From Daphnia carinata (Eukaryota > Arthropoda > Branchiopoda > Diplostraca > Daphniidae), in NCBI RefSeq assembly GCF_022539665.2, contig NC_081336.1:4790221-4854220 (forward strand): a DNA stretch of 64,000 nt. Reading direction: 5' to 3'. Position numbers and translations under genes: made by a program. Positions 12,304 to 25,192 of the stretch are shown here, piece after piece (position 1 is the first letter of the stretch; each line of letters begins with the position of its first letter). The notes beneath the pieces are model-generated. The model worked only from the letters and a program-made list of their open reading frames with translations, was not told the DNA's origin and searched no databases.

Positions 12304-13306
12304 TCCTGAAATCAAAATTAAATCGCGAAAACACAAATGTTTTGCAGTAGCACAAAGAAATTCCCGTACATCGGCAGTCAACCTACTCGAAGAAACTGGG
12401 ACCGAAAAATAAACCAGTTGAAACAGATGGCCTGCGGAAATGGACTACAACATGCGAGAGAAAAAAAAAATTAAAAGCCCCTATGTATTTTTGTTTTATT
12501 TGGTTTGAACTGTCCTATAGCCGCCGGCTTAAAACTGTGCTTGTTCTGCAGGCTTCTCAATCTAAAGCTGGTATCGTATTTGACGGCCAATTCCCGGTTT
12601 CGGAGCCAGTATTCGAAGGGTCAGAGTCTTCCTTGTCTTGCATAGTTTTTCCTCAAACATCACTTATGGGGAAAGGATAAACGTCGGTTCAACGTTTCCC
12701 TTGACATATTAAAGAAGGATTGGCGAGTGGATGGACGATCTCATTGCTTATTCCTATTGCTAGCTTTTGGTATGTTTTCAGGAGCGCTGAATTTACATTC
12801 AAATAATCCGTTGATATGTCTAGCAATTACGTAAACAAGAGGAGTCTTTAATAACGGGAAGTCTTTCGCCTTGTCGGTGGATTTTTAAAAAATCAGTATG
12901 ATTTCCGAAACAGAGTCCTATCCATAGACCAGCATAGACTATAATCAGTAGTCACAAATAAGAAAACAGTCCTAGCTATTCCAGCGAATTTTGACATCCC
13001 AAGTCTGATACGGCTATCTGGGATTCTACCAAAAAGTTAAAAATGTCAAACTACCAGTTTTACATTTTTGCATGGCACAGATATTTAAAACTAACTTGAA
13101 CATGTATTAAGTGAATAAATCCATCAGGTTCATTTAAGGCATTCTTACTACTTCCTTTTTCTATTACCTGAAGTTAGTCTTGGGTTTCTGTAACGAATTT
13201 GTAATGGTGCTTCAGTATTCAGTCGCATACCGACAGGCTTATCCTAAAAAATATAAAGATCAATTTGCATAGGGACGAACAATTTTTGCCATGCAAACTA
13301 CCATGC
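12304..13306. other. Gap between P5CR start and RG-rich gene
   Basis: Presumed promoter and 5' UTR of the reductase plus unassigned sequence. A 65-codon open frame at 12483-12680 (+) shows no recognisable domain. Nothing else supported. Confidence 0.45.
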
Positions 13307-14154
13307 ATGGTAAAAAAAAGTGTAATTGGACGTGTAAACCGAGGACGGGGTGTAAGCGGAATTGGAAGTAACGGTGTGGGGGGAAATTGTGGACGTGGCG
13401 GTAAAGGAAATCGAGGACGCGGAGGTAGCGGAAACTGAGGAAAGGCCAATATTGAAAATGGAGAAAGAGTAGATAGCGGGAATCGGGGACGGAGTGGACA
13501 CGGGCATCGTGTTTCAGGTGGAGGCGGGTATCATGGACGGAAAGGAAATGGAAACGGGCTTTGTAGAAACGGCAGTGAAGTAATTATTTTTAAGTTTAAG
13601 ATTAACATTTTTCCTTTTTAGAGTTCCAGTTTACAAAAAAAGGGTCCCTTGAGTTTATGAAAATTCTTCTGAAGCAATTAAGGGCTAAGAGGCTAAAAAA
13701 AATTGGTGGTGTATGTCAATGCAACGTGGAAGAAATGGATTGTCTAAAAGAAATTTTCGCTCTACCCCTTAAAAGCATTGGAGAAGTGAAAGAACTGGAA
13801 AAAACATTGGGAGTGCGTTCTATGCTACAAAAACATGTAAGTATATATGTAAAAAGTTTGAAAAAGTTGTGTTTTTAATAAATTTGGAAATATTTTTTAT
13901 AGCTGGTGTCACTAAGAAGAGGCGGAAGATCACTCAGTGATATGATCTATCGCATCAAGGGAACACTTTTCACGGATCAAATTTGCGCTTCTTTTATGTG
14001 GACTGGAAAAACTAAAGAAAGCGGAAAAAATTGCTTCCGCGAGCTACACAACATTAATACTGCCATTTTTTATAATAACTTTTATTTACTATTACTATTA
14101 TTTACTACATTTGCTACATTACTACATTTAATAACAACTTATTTACAAAAATAG
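13307..14154 (+). pseudogene. RG-rich plus DUF4806-like gene with in-frame stop
   Basis: Three exons can be joined in phase: 13307-13579, 13630-13836 and 13903-14154. The first encodes a glycine/arginine repeat (CGRGGKGNRGRGG, later SGNRGRSGHGHR), interrupted by TGA at 13436-13438 in the same frame, after which RG-rich coding resumes. The next two encode a compact domain with LKEIFALPLKSIGEVKELEK, RRGGRSLSDMIYRIKG and LFTDQICASFMWTGK, resembling the DUF4806 domain of many arthropod genes, then a short leucine-rich tail. Either this is a recent pseudogene, or translation starts at ATG 13657 and gives a short DUF4806-only protein. Its function is unknown. Confidence 0.55.
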
Positions 14155-15148
14155 GTGCTGTTTGTGTAGATTTCTGTATTCAGATGGAGGATAAATTAGA
14201 TGATGGTACTCAATTTTATATTCGCGAGTGGTTGCGACATTCATAGGAGAGATGCGACCGAAAAGGTTTCTTCCTTGCAAATTTTGAAGATAAATAAATT
14301 AAACACGAATAAGTTTTTCACTAAAAGTCAAAGTTAACTATGTTAATTTTGTATAGGTTTGTTACGGTGTATTGAAGAAAATTCAACCTGCACTATTTAT
14401 TGTAGAAGAAATTCATATACATTTTGCGAATAAAGAAATTGTTGAAAATTTTTATGTTTGATTTATTTTATTTGTAATTAAGGGTTGCCTTAATTAAATA
14501 TTTATACAAAATATTTCTAATTAAAAGGGGGTGGATACAAATTTCATATAGAATGTTTGCAGGTAGGTTTTGGGAGGTGGAAGGTCCGACGATGTTTGTC
14601 AGGGGGTGATACCCGGAGCTCACAGAGAGATCCAATAGTGAAAGAACCGGTTTCCCTACAGTTAATGGCAAACAAAGAGATAAGTGGCAAATGGCGCCGT
14701 TCAGCGCCTGGTGAATACACAAGACAACGATTTTCTTCGTAAAGTACTGTTGCCGCAACTGAACCAATAAAAACATAATTCTAATGAAAACACATTTTAC
14801 TTGTGTCGAACCAGTATCTTCTGGTAGTAAGCTAAGTCTCAGGTTATCGTCACCGAGCCTTACATGGAGGCTATTGTAGTATTAGCATGCCAGAACCCAG
14901 AAAATATTAAAATACCAAACTGTATTGGCACGCCAATCAAAACAATGTTGTACTGTACCTCATACGGCCCTAGTGGTGACAATAAACACTAGTTCAAATT
15001 GTTTCACTGGTCAAATTATCAACGCAGTTCGGTGTCGTCTGCAGAAAGCTCCTAACATACACACAAAAAGAAGAAAAATCACATACTGAAACAGTAAAAG
15101 TTTTACGTTTTTGCCTTTCTTAGTTCTTCCCGTTTTCGCCAAAGCAGA
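14155..15148. other. Intergenic before the GANP gene
   Basis: About 1 kb, AT-rich near 14330-14540, no convincing reading frame or RNA gene. The last 150 bp should hold the promoter and 5' UTR of the GANP-like gene. Confidence 0.5.
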
Positions 15149-18100
15149 ATGAGATCCCAAGGCAGAAAACAAAATGCCCCTGAAAGTCTCAACAGTAAAA
15201 ATGATCTTACAGTTGCTGCATCAGAAGATTCGGAGTTCATTAAACTGTCACAGAAAAAAAGCCATAATGTAATCAACCTTGCCGAAGGACTGCCAATACA
15301 GATTACTAAAGAACAATTAAAAGCTATCCTCACCCAACCAGCCAGCAATGTTGCCGACAAAGTTGTGCTGCTTGATGCAAGAGACAGGCTTCTTCGTTTA
15401 ACAAGAGATATAAAAGGCAAGACTGGCAATGCAAAAAAAGCTATCACTCTTAGAGGTACTTGTCTGGATATGTGTCCAGAAAAGGAAAGATATTCTAGAG
15501 CAGAAAAACATAGACTTGCATTGTTTGAAATGCTTGTTTCTGATGAAAAGGTTAGTGTTAAACATGTTTTATGATTATAAAGGCATGTGACTAAATGCAT
15601 TATTGAACTATAGGATTATGAAGTTGATCACAGACTTGCCGTAAAAGAATATTCCAGAAGTTCTGCTGACCAGGCTGAACCATTGGCACATGAACTTAGA
15701 CCACTTCCTGTTTTACAAATGACGATGGATTATCTTATTGCTAGAATTGTAAATCGTTGTGATAAACCTGGTGAAAACTTGGCTGAATGGTTTAATTTTT
15801 TGTGGGACAGAATGCGAGGGATAAGAAAGGTAAAAAAAAATTCCTCTGCAGAACCTCTAGCAAAAAGTTTCTAACATTATTGAAGGATATTCAGAATTAT
15901 ATTTTTTTTAGGACATAACCCAACAAAGTTTGTGTGAACAAGGGTCTGTTGATTTAGTTGAGAAGTGTGCTCGTTTTCATATCCATTGCACAAGCCGCTT
16001 ATGTGAATTGGATATGCAAGATTTTGATCAGAAAATCAACGACGAAAACCTTACAAAATGTTTACAAACGCTAAAACACATGTACTACGACCTATCTGTT
16101 AAAAACATATTTTGTCCAAATGAAGCTGAATTCAGAAGTTATGATGTTCTCTTACACTTGAATGATGGTGAAATTCTCAGGTATTGCAGGTTAAAAATAA
16201 AAATCGCATTTCTTGAATTAAAACATGTGGTCTGACATTTCAGAGAAGTGCTGCAATTACGTGCTGAAGTTCGCGATTCGCCTGAAGTGCGATCTGCCCT
16301 TGAATTTGTCAATGCTTTGAACAGTCGTAATTACGTTCGCTTCTTCAAATTAGTCAGATCAAATCAAGATTATTTACAATGTTGTCTCCTTCAGCGCTAC
16401 TTCAATCAAATGCGTAATCAAGCTCTTCAGATAATGTTACAGGCATATGGACCACCAAAAAAAGGCCAAGTAAATACGTATTTATATATTTTTTTTGTGA
16501 CCGCCTGTCAATCGTCTCCATTTTTTCCCCCTTTCTTTCTGTATATAGATACAACTCAATAATTTAGTAAGCCTGCTGGGTTACGAAGATGAGGAAGAGG
16601 CAGGAACTTGGTGCGAATGTCACGGACTGCCTATCGACTTCGACAAAAAAGCAGTCAAGTTCGATCGTACTAGTTTTATAGAACTTCCCGAAAAATTTCC
16701 ACCTATGCGACGATCGTCAATTATCGAGAGTAAACGAACGTCTTCGGTCAGCAAATGCATCGCGAAAAATGATGTACCAGAAGATCCCACTTTACATCAT
16801 ACACCATTTAATAGTTTCGATAGCAATGGTATGTTGCTTCAAGAAGCATGGTTAGCTGAAGAACACGAAGAACTTGTTACCACCATAGCCCCACCAGCTG
16901 TTCCGTCGACTACTAAACCACCTGCTTCTATCTCGATTGTGCCGAATTTGATAGAAAATATTACCATGAGAATTCACAGGGAACTGATTAGCTCAACAGT
17001 ATATGAAATTACAAAAGAAATCGCTCTACAAGTTGCCATTCAAAACGCGAAAGTGCAAACCACTCATCGGATTTTCAAACAGTGCTTGAATGACTTTGTC
17101 AGGTATAATAACTAAGCTATTTCCATGTCATTTTATATACTTGTTCTTTTTTCTGTTCATTCTGTTTATCTATTTTGCTTATTTATTTGGTTTTATTTTT
17201 CCAACCTTTAGCGAGTTTTGCTCGGAACTTGTCAGTGAAGTATTATTTGAAATGCAGACTGCTAAATTTCAAGAGCAACATAAATTAAACCTGGAACACA
17301 AAGTTCGTCACTTCTCTGTGCAGGTAAATTGAGACTTGGTTGCCGTTTAGCCTTGAATAATATTTGCTGTGTTTCTGCAAAGATTTTTGGTGACATTGTG
17401 GATAACGTAGTCCACGATCAAGTGAAATCTCTTTGCATTGAAGAAATTCAAATGGCTGCTCGTTTACATGATAGCGCCATAAAAGAAAAGCATGCGCGTC
17501 GTTTACTAGAGGCATTAGTAAGTGAGCTGATCGCAATCGAAAGCCGAGTAGTTGCATCCGACGTTGCCTGTGAAGCTGTTAAAACAAGGTAGTAGACATG
17601 CTCCTTAGCTTTGATGTATCTGCTTAGATCCTTGTTAATTTCGCACTGCACATTTTAGGGAAATTATGGTATCTCGGGTCTTAGATTTGACCAGCAAACG
17701 TAAAATCCGTCGTTGTATTGCGAAGTGGCGTAGATTCACTGCGTTGCAAATGCGCCGAAGGAAAGAAAAGCAAACGTTTCCAGCTTGTCCGTCGCGTATG
17801 GTATTCAGTCAACAAATAGCCTCATTGAAATCTAAAGGCGAGTCCCCGGGCGTATCCTTGAAGCGCAAATCTCTTGTCGAGCAAAGTGTTTCTGTCAAAC
17901 GTTGTAACTCTCTTTCAGGTAACTATTTTTATATGAATAACCATTTTTATACCTGATTTCATATGACATTATGCTTCTTAGATCTCCAATTTAACTTAAA
18001 GAAAATAAGTTTGTCATTGGCCGAAAAGAAATTTGATTTATTCCCGCTGCTTGAGCGATCGACATCGATTTTTCCCCTTAAAGAACGGAACCGCTGCTGG

Positions 18101-20078
18101 AAACTTATCATTTTAGCCATCAATAATGAAGAAGTTGGAGAGTTTTTTCGGCATTGGTTTGGCTTCTCTGGAGCAACGCAAACTACAGACGGGGTATGAG
18201 AAAGTCTCTTTTAATACGTATCGTTTGACCTATGAAAATACCTATGACCTATGAAAAAAAAAATCCTAGTGGCTGTACACGGAAACAAGGACAAATCAAA
18301 ATCGTATCACGCTCTGCGTCCGTTTCGCGACCAGCTATCAACAAATATCTGAGCTTTTGCTAGGAGCAAATGCTCTTCTTGTGGTTTACGATCCTACTTC
18401 GGAGGTTGAAACCACGTTACATAGCCTAGCCCAGTTGGTTCAAGTTCAGTCGAAGTATTTCCCTCTGTCTGTCGCGTCTATCGCATCGAAAAACTATTCT
18501 AAAAAATTTGACTATCTTGTGCAAATTCTAAACCCATGCTACCACACAACTCTAAGCTTTGAAGAATCGAGCATCGATAAACATTGTAAAGTGAGTAGGC
18601 TATAATTTTTTTCTTTCTTCTTACTGGCGCTCCGTTAAAACCAACTTCATCTACTTGAAATACCGTTTTAGCTCATCGAAGTTTTCACAACTCTGGTCGA
18701 AGCCGGAGAAATAACCGCCATCTCGCCGGCCAGTCGCGTATGCACAACAACCATGTGGGAACTGGCAAACAGTTTTATTTCTCATAAAGTCCTTCCTACG
18801 ATTTATCGGGATATGCAACTACGGTTGAAGTACAACCTTCCTCATCAGGTAACTGGTGTCCATTGAATTCATCCGAAGCGATCTAAAATGTCATTGTTCC
18901 TTAGTCTTTAGCTCGTCTGCTGAATTTTTATAATCATGCTGTCAAGTGCCTTCTAGAAAACGTCTTGTCAGACTCCGAGCTCGGTAAAATTCGATGGCCT
19001 GCTCCGGAATTTGTTAAAATACCTGATCTCGTTCTTCCTCCCGTAAACTGGAATTCCAAAGCGTCGCTGTACACTGCAAAACAGGTACTTACTTTGATCA
19101 TACAGGAATGAGTAGAAATAACGTCTACCGTTAATGTGGATTTTCTTTACAGTCATTTGAAAGATATTTAGTTCTCCCATACTGGCAGTCTGATGATCAC
19201 GATTTTCCGTCATTGTGTGCATCGTTGTGCCACTATTGCACTGATATTTCCATTGGGACCGACGTCACGGCTTTGTTGTCAAGGTACAACGAAAAAGAAT
19301 TTACCTTGTCTGAATGAATCATAGATCTTTGTGCTATTGCATCTTAGGATTGATTCCGTTTTGATGCAGGCTAAACAACATTATGAAAAACGTCAACCTA
19401 GTCGAACATCTTTCAAAGAGATTATTCCATGGACTGATATTTTTCAAGTATGTTCAATTATAAGCAACACATTAGTTTTGTATTTGCCACGCTAGTAATG
19501 ACTTTTCTTCCAGGCATGCGTTGATTATCGTCTGCAAGAATTTGCCGATGAAGGGTCGTCCAAGTTAATTGGATACTTTCCCCGAGCCCTTGATAAAATC
19601 CAGTCCAACGCCGCATGGATTCGTGCTAGAGGTTTCTTAGAACCAACTGGTGGGATAGAGAATAGTTTACACATTTATTTTCATACCTTAATCATTCTTT
19701 TTTATGTTGTCTTATTTAATGGCAGAACAACTTTGCGCTGAACTGGATGCACAGCGTTTTGACTATAAGGAAACTGAAGTATCCTTTTATCAACAATCCA
19801 AATCGCTTGATGTACCAGATAGCATTGCAACCCTCTGCGCTGCTATTGCTGATACTTCGAAACGAAGTCGTCAAGAAAACAAACTTTTCGAATCGATTCT
19901 TCTCCGCGTTCATACTCCAGAAAAAAAGCCTGTCAGATGTTCACCGGTAAAGCAGTTTACGGTAACACCGTCCGGCATAGAGGACCGTTATGAATTGTTA
20001 GAGATAAGACTGGAACAATCCCGTTGTGAGGATAAACAGTTTGAATCTTATTTGAAACGCGCATTAGAAGATTTTTGA
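15149..20078 (+). CDS. MCM3AP: GANP/MCM3AP-like mRNA-export scaffold (SAC3 domain; Drosophila xmas)
   Basis: Sixteen exons joined in phase give 1284 residues. Boundaries: 15149-15550, 15614-15829, 15912-16180, 16244-16469, 16549-17102, 17212-17323, 17383-17588, 17659-17918, 17982-18193, 18270-18590, 18672-18848, 18905-19084, 19153-19283, 19348-19447, 19514-19649, 19726-20078. The SAC3/GANP domain begins at [15 protein letters not shown], continues through [15 protein letters not shown] and [19 protein letters not shown], and ends near [18 protein letters not shown]. The long C-terminal part corresponds to the MCM3AP-related region. This protein is the scaffold of the TREX-2 complex at the nuclear pore. 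The FG-repeat and RRM regions at the vertebrate N-terminus are not present ahead of the SAC3 domain. Confidence 0.9.
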
Positions 20079-20129
20079 AGATCTAAAGTAACGCAACAGA
20101 ATTGTATTATAAAACAGCATCGATGAATT

Positions 20130-20135
20130 AATAAA
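20130..20135 (+). terminator. AATAAA polyadenylation signal of the GANP-like gene
   Basis: Canonical hexamer 52 bp after the stop codon. Confidence 0.6.
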
Positions 20136-20565
20136 CGTGCATTTTTTTACAATAGAGATAAAAAGCGCAAATATTTTGAACTTAGACGCATTGGCTGTTT
20201 GATGCGCGGAATTTAAAAAATAGACTACTGCTTTCTTCGTCCAATGTTGTGTAATGGTCGAATTGTCATCAATCCCCGTCTCTTGTCTTGGACGGTTGAA
20301 AAATATGTTCAGAGGAAAGCGAGTGAATAAGCAGAACTAGGAGCTAATTCAATTAGTGGAGGTGTGCTTAAAGGCAAGGCAAGTAACCCTCCACTCCCCC
20401 AATCCCCACGCTAGGGTTTCATCGTTATTCTCTGATACGTCGTATCGTTGCTTTGCGCTCCGTTTCAATTGAAAGTTAGGTCGAAACTCAGTCTGTTCGC
20501 CAGTCTGTTCGGCTTAAACATCCTGTATGAGGAACGATACTTAATCATAGACGTAAACGGAAACG
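20136..20565. other. Gap upstream of pHCl-like channel 1
   Basis: Presumed promoter and 5' UTR of the first channel gene. A 119-codon open frame at 20448-20807 overlaps its first exon in another frame and is not supported. Confidence 0.45.
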
Positions 20566-23458
20566 ATGTGGACTATCATATGGTTCCAAATCGTTCTTCT
20601 CGTCTTCATCACACTTTTTGCTGGGAACCAAGCCGAGTAAGTTCTGTTTCGCCATTTACCTATTATTGCAGCACCACTGATTTGTACACTGCTACACAGC
20701 AGAGTCTGTCAGGCACATTTAACAGCCACGACGATCGATTTTCTCTTACAGACAAAACGTTTTTTACCTGCTTGTATTTACTTAACTATTGGAAAAAGTG
20801 TATTTAAATATGACAATTTAACCCAGTGCACATTGTTCTTTGGCTCCTTCGTCAAGACGATTTTTTTCCATTTAAGTTTTTTTGTGGATTTATTTTTAAG
20901 ACTTTGCTGCAGTTCTAATGATCAATGTCTGCCTTCCGCTATGGGCCTCTCGGATGAATGTCGATGCCGTTGAACAGAGCATTTGAACTTTTTGTAGTAG
21001 TACAACAGAACCGTATATTGATTGAAAATAATCAATTATTTACCAATTCTTAAAAATAATTTTAGCCTGGCACGTGTAAAAAAAAATCGGTTACCGACAG
21101 AGTTCATTCGGTCTTCACCTCTTACCAACCACCCACCCAACCCCTCCTCCCCTTGAAACCTTGTTTCAGGAATACTGTTTTTGGCGTGTTATACTTAATT
21201 TTAAAAATATACGGTATAAATACTCTAAGATTGCAGCTTCTACATTTTCTTAATTTATTGATTGATCTATTGATATATATATTTTTTCAATTTCGAGGGA
21301 TGAAACGAGTTTGGTACTTCCGGATATCTTACCCAAGGATACCAAAACTTATGATAAAAATCGACCTCCGAAATATTCCGGACAGCCAACCGTCGTAAGC
21401 ATTAAAATTTGTTTCTGAAAAACAAAAACTTATAAATTTTATAATTTCCATAAGGTGTATTTTCACGTAACAGTCCTCTCAATAGACACCATCAATGAAG
21501 AATCAATGGTATCCTTGCTGGAACGTATTCATGTGGAGAACATAATTTTGTTTTGTGATTCGATTGCAGACATACGTCGCAGATATTTTTCTGGCACAAA
21601 GTTGGAGGGATCATCGCTTACGTTTACCGGAAAACATGACATCAGAATACCGGTAAGGAGAAAAATCACTACGGGTTGGATTTTTCCATGGAACGGTAGT
21701 GCCAAATCGCGTGCCATCAAGTTTTTTACAATTCGCGATTAGCGGAGTTTCCGTTAACTTTTGTTTTTTTTTGCGAATTACTTCAGGCAGTTAAAAAACG
21801 TTTTTATTTTTAACGGCAATAGCATTCTTGATGTCGGTTGGCTCCATAACATCTGGCGTCCAGATGTTTTTTTCAAAAACGCCAAACAAGTTACCTTTCA
21901 CGAGATGAGTGTCCCAAATCACTATCTGTGGCTTTACCACGATAAAACGTTGATCTACATGGCAAAGTAAGTTTGAGCCTCTCGCATTTTGAGACATCGT
22001 TGTTTTCTACTACTTTCTTGGAATCAAGATTTTAGTGTACAGACACACAGCATTCAAATGCTGAATAAATTAATAAGATTTAAAACATTTTTTTTACCAT
22101 TATCGCATGTTACCTGCAAGGTTGACCTTGGTATTGTCTTGCGCCATGAAGTTTGAATCCTATCCGCATGATACACAAATCTGTTCCATGCAAATCGAGA
22201 GCCGTAAGATTTTTGCATCTTTACATTGATTCACTTCACATGCGAACTCATTCATTTTCTGTTTGACTAGTTTCTCATACGACGTTCGATTTGGTGTTCA
22301 AATGGAACTTAACTGATCCACTGGTGACAAATCCAGATATCGAGCTCCCTCAATTAGATATTGCAAAAAATTTTACAGAAGACTGTACGTTGGAATATTC
22401 AACTGGTACGCAATTTGTTGGGAACTTGGCATTTTTTTTTTCTGTTTGGTTAAATGATTTTTGTTTTTCATCTCCCCTCCACCATTTTTTTGTCCTCCTT
22501 TTACTCGTACGGATATCAACCGTGAAGGAAATTTTACTTGCTTGGCCGTGGTATTCAATCTGCGACGTCGACTGGGCTATCACTTATTTCACACGTACAT
22601 CCCGTCAGGGTTAATCGTAGTCATGTCCTGGATTTCATTCTGGATCAAACCGGAAGCAATTCCGGCTAGGGTTACCTTAGGAGTTACATCGTTACTCACG
22701 CTCGGTAGTTCACGCTGTTCAAGTTCAAATATTGTATCAACGATCAATTTTCTGTTTTTTACTTTAGCTACTCAAAGTACACAGTCACAAAGGTCTCTGC
22801 CCCCCGTTTCTTATGTTAAAGCTATCGACGTCTGGATGTCATCGTGCACTCTCTTCGTGTTTATGTCTCTCATGCAGTTTGCCGTAAGATTTTTAACAAC
22901 TTTTTTTATGAATTAGTGCAACGCGTACCGAATTTTCGAACCTAATAACTCGTCACGTTTGATAGGTGTGCAACCACTTCATGGGAACTGGGACTCCGGC
23001 AAAGCCCAAAGTCTTATCTGACGAAGAACTTCATTCCAGTGCTCTTGATTTGGTGGGCTAAATGTCTATACTTGTATTTATTTATTTATTTTTATTAATC
23101 CTGAGAAACCTAAAGAGTTTTACAGTATAGTTGTTCAGTCGTAGATTAACTAAATCTTTCCATTAATCTTGATTTTCTAGCCAGGGCACAACAACGGCCT
23201 ATTACGTTTCCGGGCGAAATCGCCTAATACGGCAGATCGGAGAACAACTCCTAAATACGTCACTTCTTGCTACGGTCGTGAGGTGAGCCATAGTGCTGCG
23301 CATATGAAGACTTCATTAAGCCTTACCAATATTTCTCGTTGACTTAGGTGGCTCTAGTTATAGACAAATGGTCTCGATTCTTTTTTCCGTTCGCCTACCT
23401 TATCTTCAACACTTTCTATTGGATCACTTACCTGGAAGACGTTAACATCAACTTGTGA
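20566..23458 (+). CDS. Cys-loop ligand-gated chloride channel, pHCl-like (copy 1)
   Basis: Twelve exons give 419 residues: 20566-20636, 21298-21394, 21455-21508, 21570-21652, 21823-21966, 22121-22203, 22271-22405, 22528-22704, 22768-22883, 22966-23052, 23181-23282, 23348-23458. Exon 1 encodes a signal peptide (MWTIIWFQIVLLVFITLFAG). The ectodomain carries the Cys loop CAMKFESYPHDTQIC (13 residues between cysteines). M1 lies near [21 protein letters not shown]2 follows the anion-selectivity motif PAR ([18 protein letters not shown]). M3 is near [17 protein letters not shown] and M4 near FFFPFAYLIFNTFYWITYL. The sequence is closest to insect pH-sensitive chloride channels, but the ligand cannot be read from sequence. 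Exon sizes match copy 2 exactly from exon 2 to the exon ending at 22704, so the pair arose by tandem duplication. Confidence 0.9.
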
Positions 23459-25192
23459 AACAAACTTGTGAAACAATTTGAAGACATACCGATCATTTCT
23501 GTAGCTCTCTGCTTTGTACATTTTCTCATATGACCATCAATTTCTGACTTGTTGGCTTTCCTTTATTATTATTATTATTATTATTTTCCTGTCCTTTTTT
23601 TTCATAATAAGACCAATCGAAACTATTTTCCGGTTTCTTACATGCACTGTTTCTTTTCGCATTTCACCCATTGGGCAGAAATGAGGCACCTTCGACGATG
23701 ATTTAGTAACTGATAGGTTTCTCTGGTTTACTGCAAAGAAAAGGACTAGGCACTGACGTAAAGAAAAAAAAATTGAAAATACTTAATTTTGTACTTGTTC
23801 TAAATACATGTGTTTGCCCAGTTGGGAAGACCGTCGATGTTTTTCGTCGGTTTGTTTGTTTGTTTGTGCGCTATTTTCGTTTTTGATTTTTGTGGTGTTT
23901 TTTGTGGGTTTATATTATTATTATGTTTGTTTTTTCTTCCGATTTCTGCGCCATGCTTACAGCGTTTGCAATTTCTTGCCATGCAACGAGTGTTCTGAGT
24001 TGCCATAGTAAAACAGCAGGGTTAGCTAAATATCAAGTTGCGGGTACGAGGATCCTCAGTTACAGTTCCTTTTTTGCGGTTTTTTTTCGCAACCTTTCAC
24101 TCTGCCAAACAGATGGATACGCGATATCTTTTGAAAAGGCATACGCCTGATCATTGAGTCAGCAAGGTCCCTAGTAGTCTATACACATATTACATGTATG
24201 AAATATATATATATACAGTATATCAAGCAAGGTCAAACTCAGTCTAAATGTCGCCATTTCTAGCCATATCATTATGGAAGAATTTAATGAAGGCTTCTCT
24301 TTTTTTTAAATTCCTTTTCTGTTTTATTCGTTGTCTCTAATTCAATTATTACTTCGTGTAACTAATATTTGGTGGCTAACGCTTATTGCTTGTTGGCGCT
24401 TGAAGGTTACAAATCGGCACAGTTAAACCGCAGCTGACGTATACGACAGTGCTATCAGAACGAAATCTTTACTGCGAAGAAATAACGTGATGGCGTTTAA
24501 CATGCGCACTCATTCAAAATCCGCAACAGAATCTGCTGATCTTTTTCGTTAACTTCGATCGCCTTTCAAAAACATTACAACAACATGAAACAACAACAAC
24601 AAACGTCTTTACCCCTTTTTAACATTATTTTGTGTGTAAGCGCGCCCGCTAATGATAGTTTGACTACAGAACTAAACGGAAAGTGGTTTTTTGCGACATC
24701 TTCAGTTCAACGGGGTACGTGTCTGTGCCACAATGGTTTTTAACTCTACAATAGGTAGGTACTTTGTCGCCCTTTCTTGTAAATCTGACGTGGATAGCGT
24801 TGTGCTTATACCGAATGAAATCAATACGAGGTCTCAACCTACGGTTCGTCCTTTAGCAGTTTATAAGAAAGGGAAAAAAAAATGTAAAAAACAAAACAAA
24901 AAAATTATCCCTATCTCAACGTCTTCGGAAAGGGGCCAGCTCAGTTTTGCCGTTTTTCTTGCTACTTATATCAAGGGTAGGCAAAACAAGGAAACCGTTC
25001 TTCTTAATTTGATTATGAGCACCGTACCTCTTTTTAGAGAATCCAGGGCCAGAAGCGGTAGGTAGACACTCACTAGCTGGGCTTCCTTATCGCAACGTCG
25101 TGTAACGAAAATCTTCTGCAGTTGTGTAAGCCGTGCGCTAGAGGCTAGATGGGATTCGACCGCGTTGCTTTTATTAATAGCTAGCACCGATC
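23459..25192. other. Spacer between the tandem channel genes
   Basis: About 1.7 kb with simple-sequence patches (ATT repeats at 23562-23585, TG/T-rich at 23840-23940) and short frames without domains. It should contain the terminator of copy 1 and the promoter of copy 2. No gene supported. Confidence 0.5.

Noticed and set aside
15103-15600. 165-codon minus-strand frame
   Set aside because: Fully antisense to the first exon of the GANP-like gene, which has clear family motifs on the plus strand.
20448-20807. 119-codon plus-strand frame overlapping channel copy 1 exon 1
   Set aside because: Different frame from the signal-peptide exon, which is confirmed by similarity to copy 2.
24691-25065. 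124-codon plus-strand frame upstream of channel copy 2
   Set aside because: Lysine runs from A-rich sequence, no domain; lies in the expected promoter/5' UTR region.
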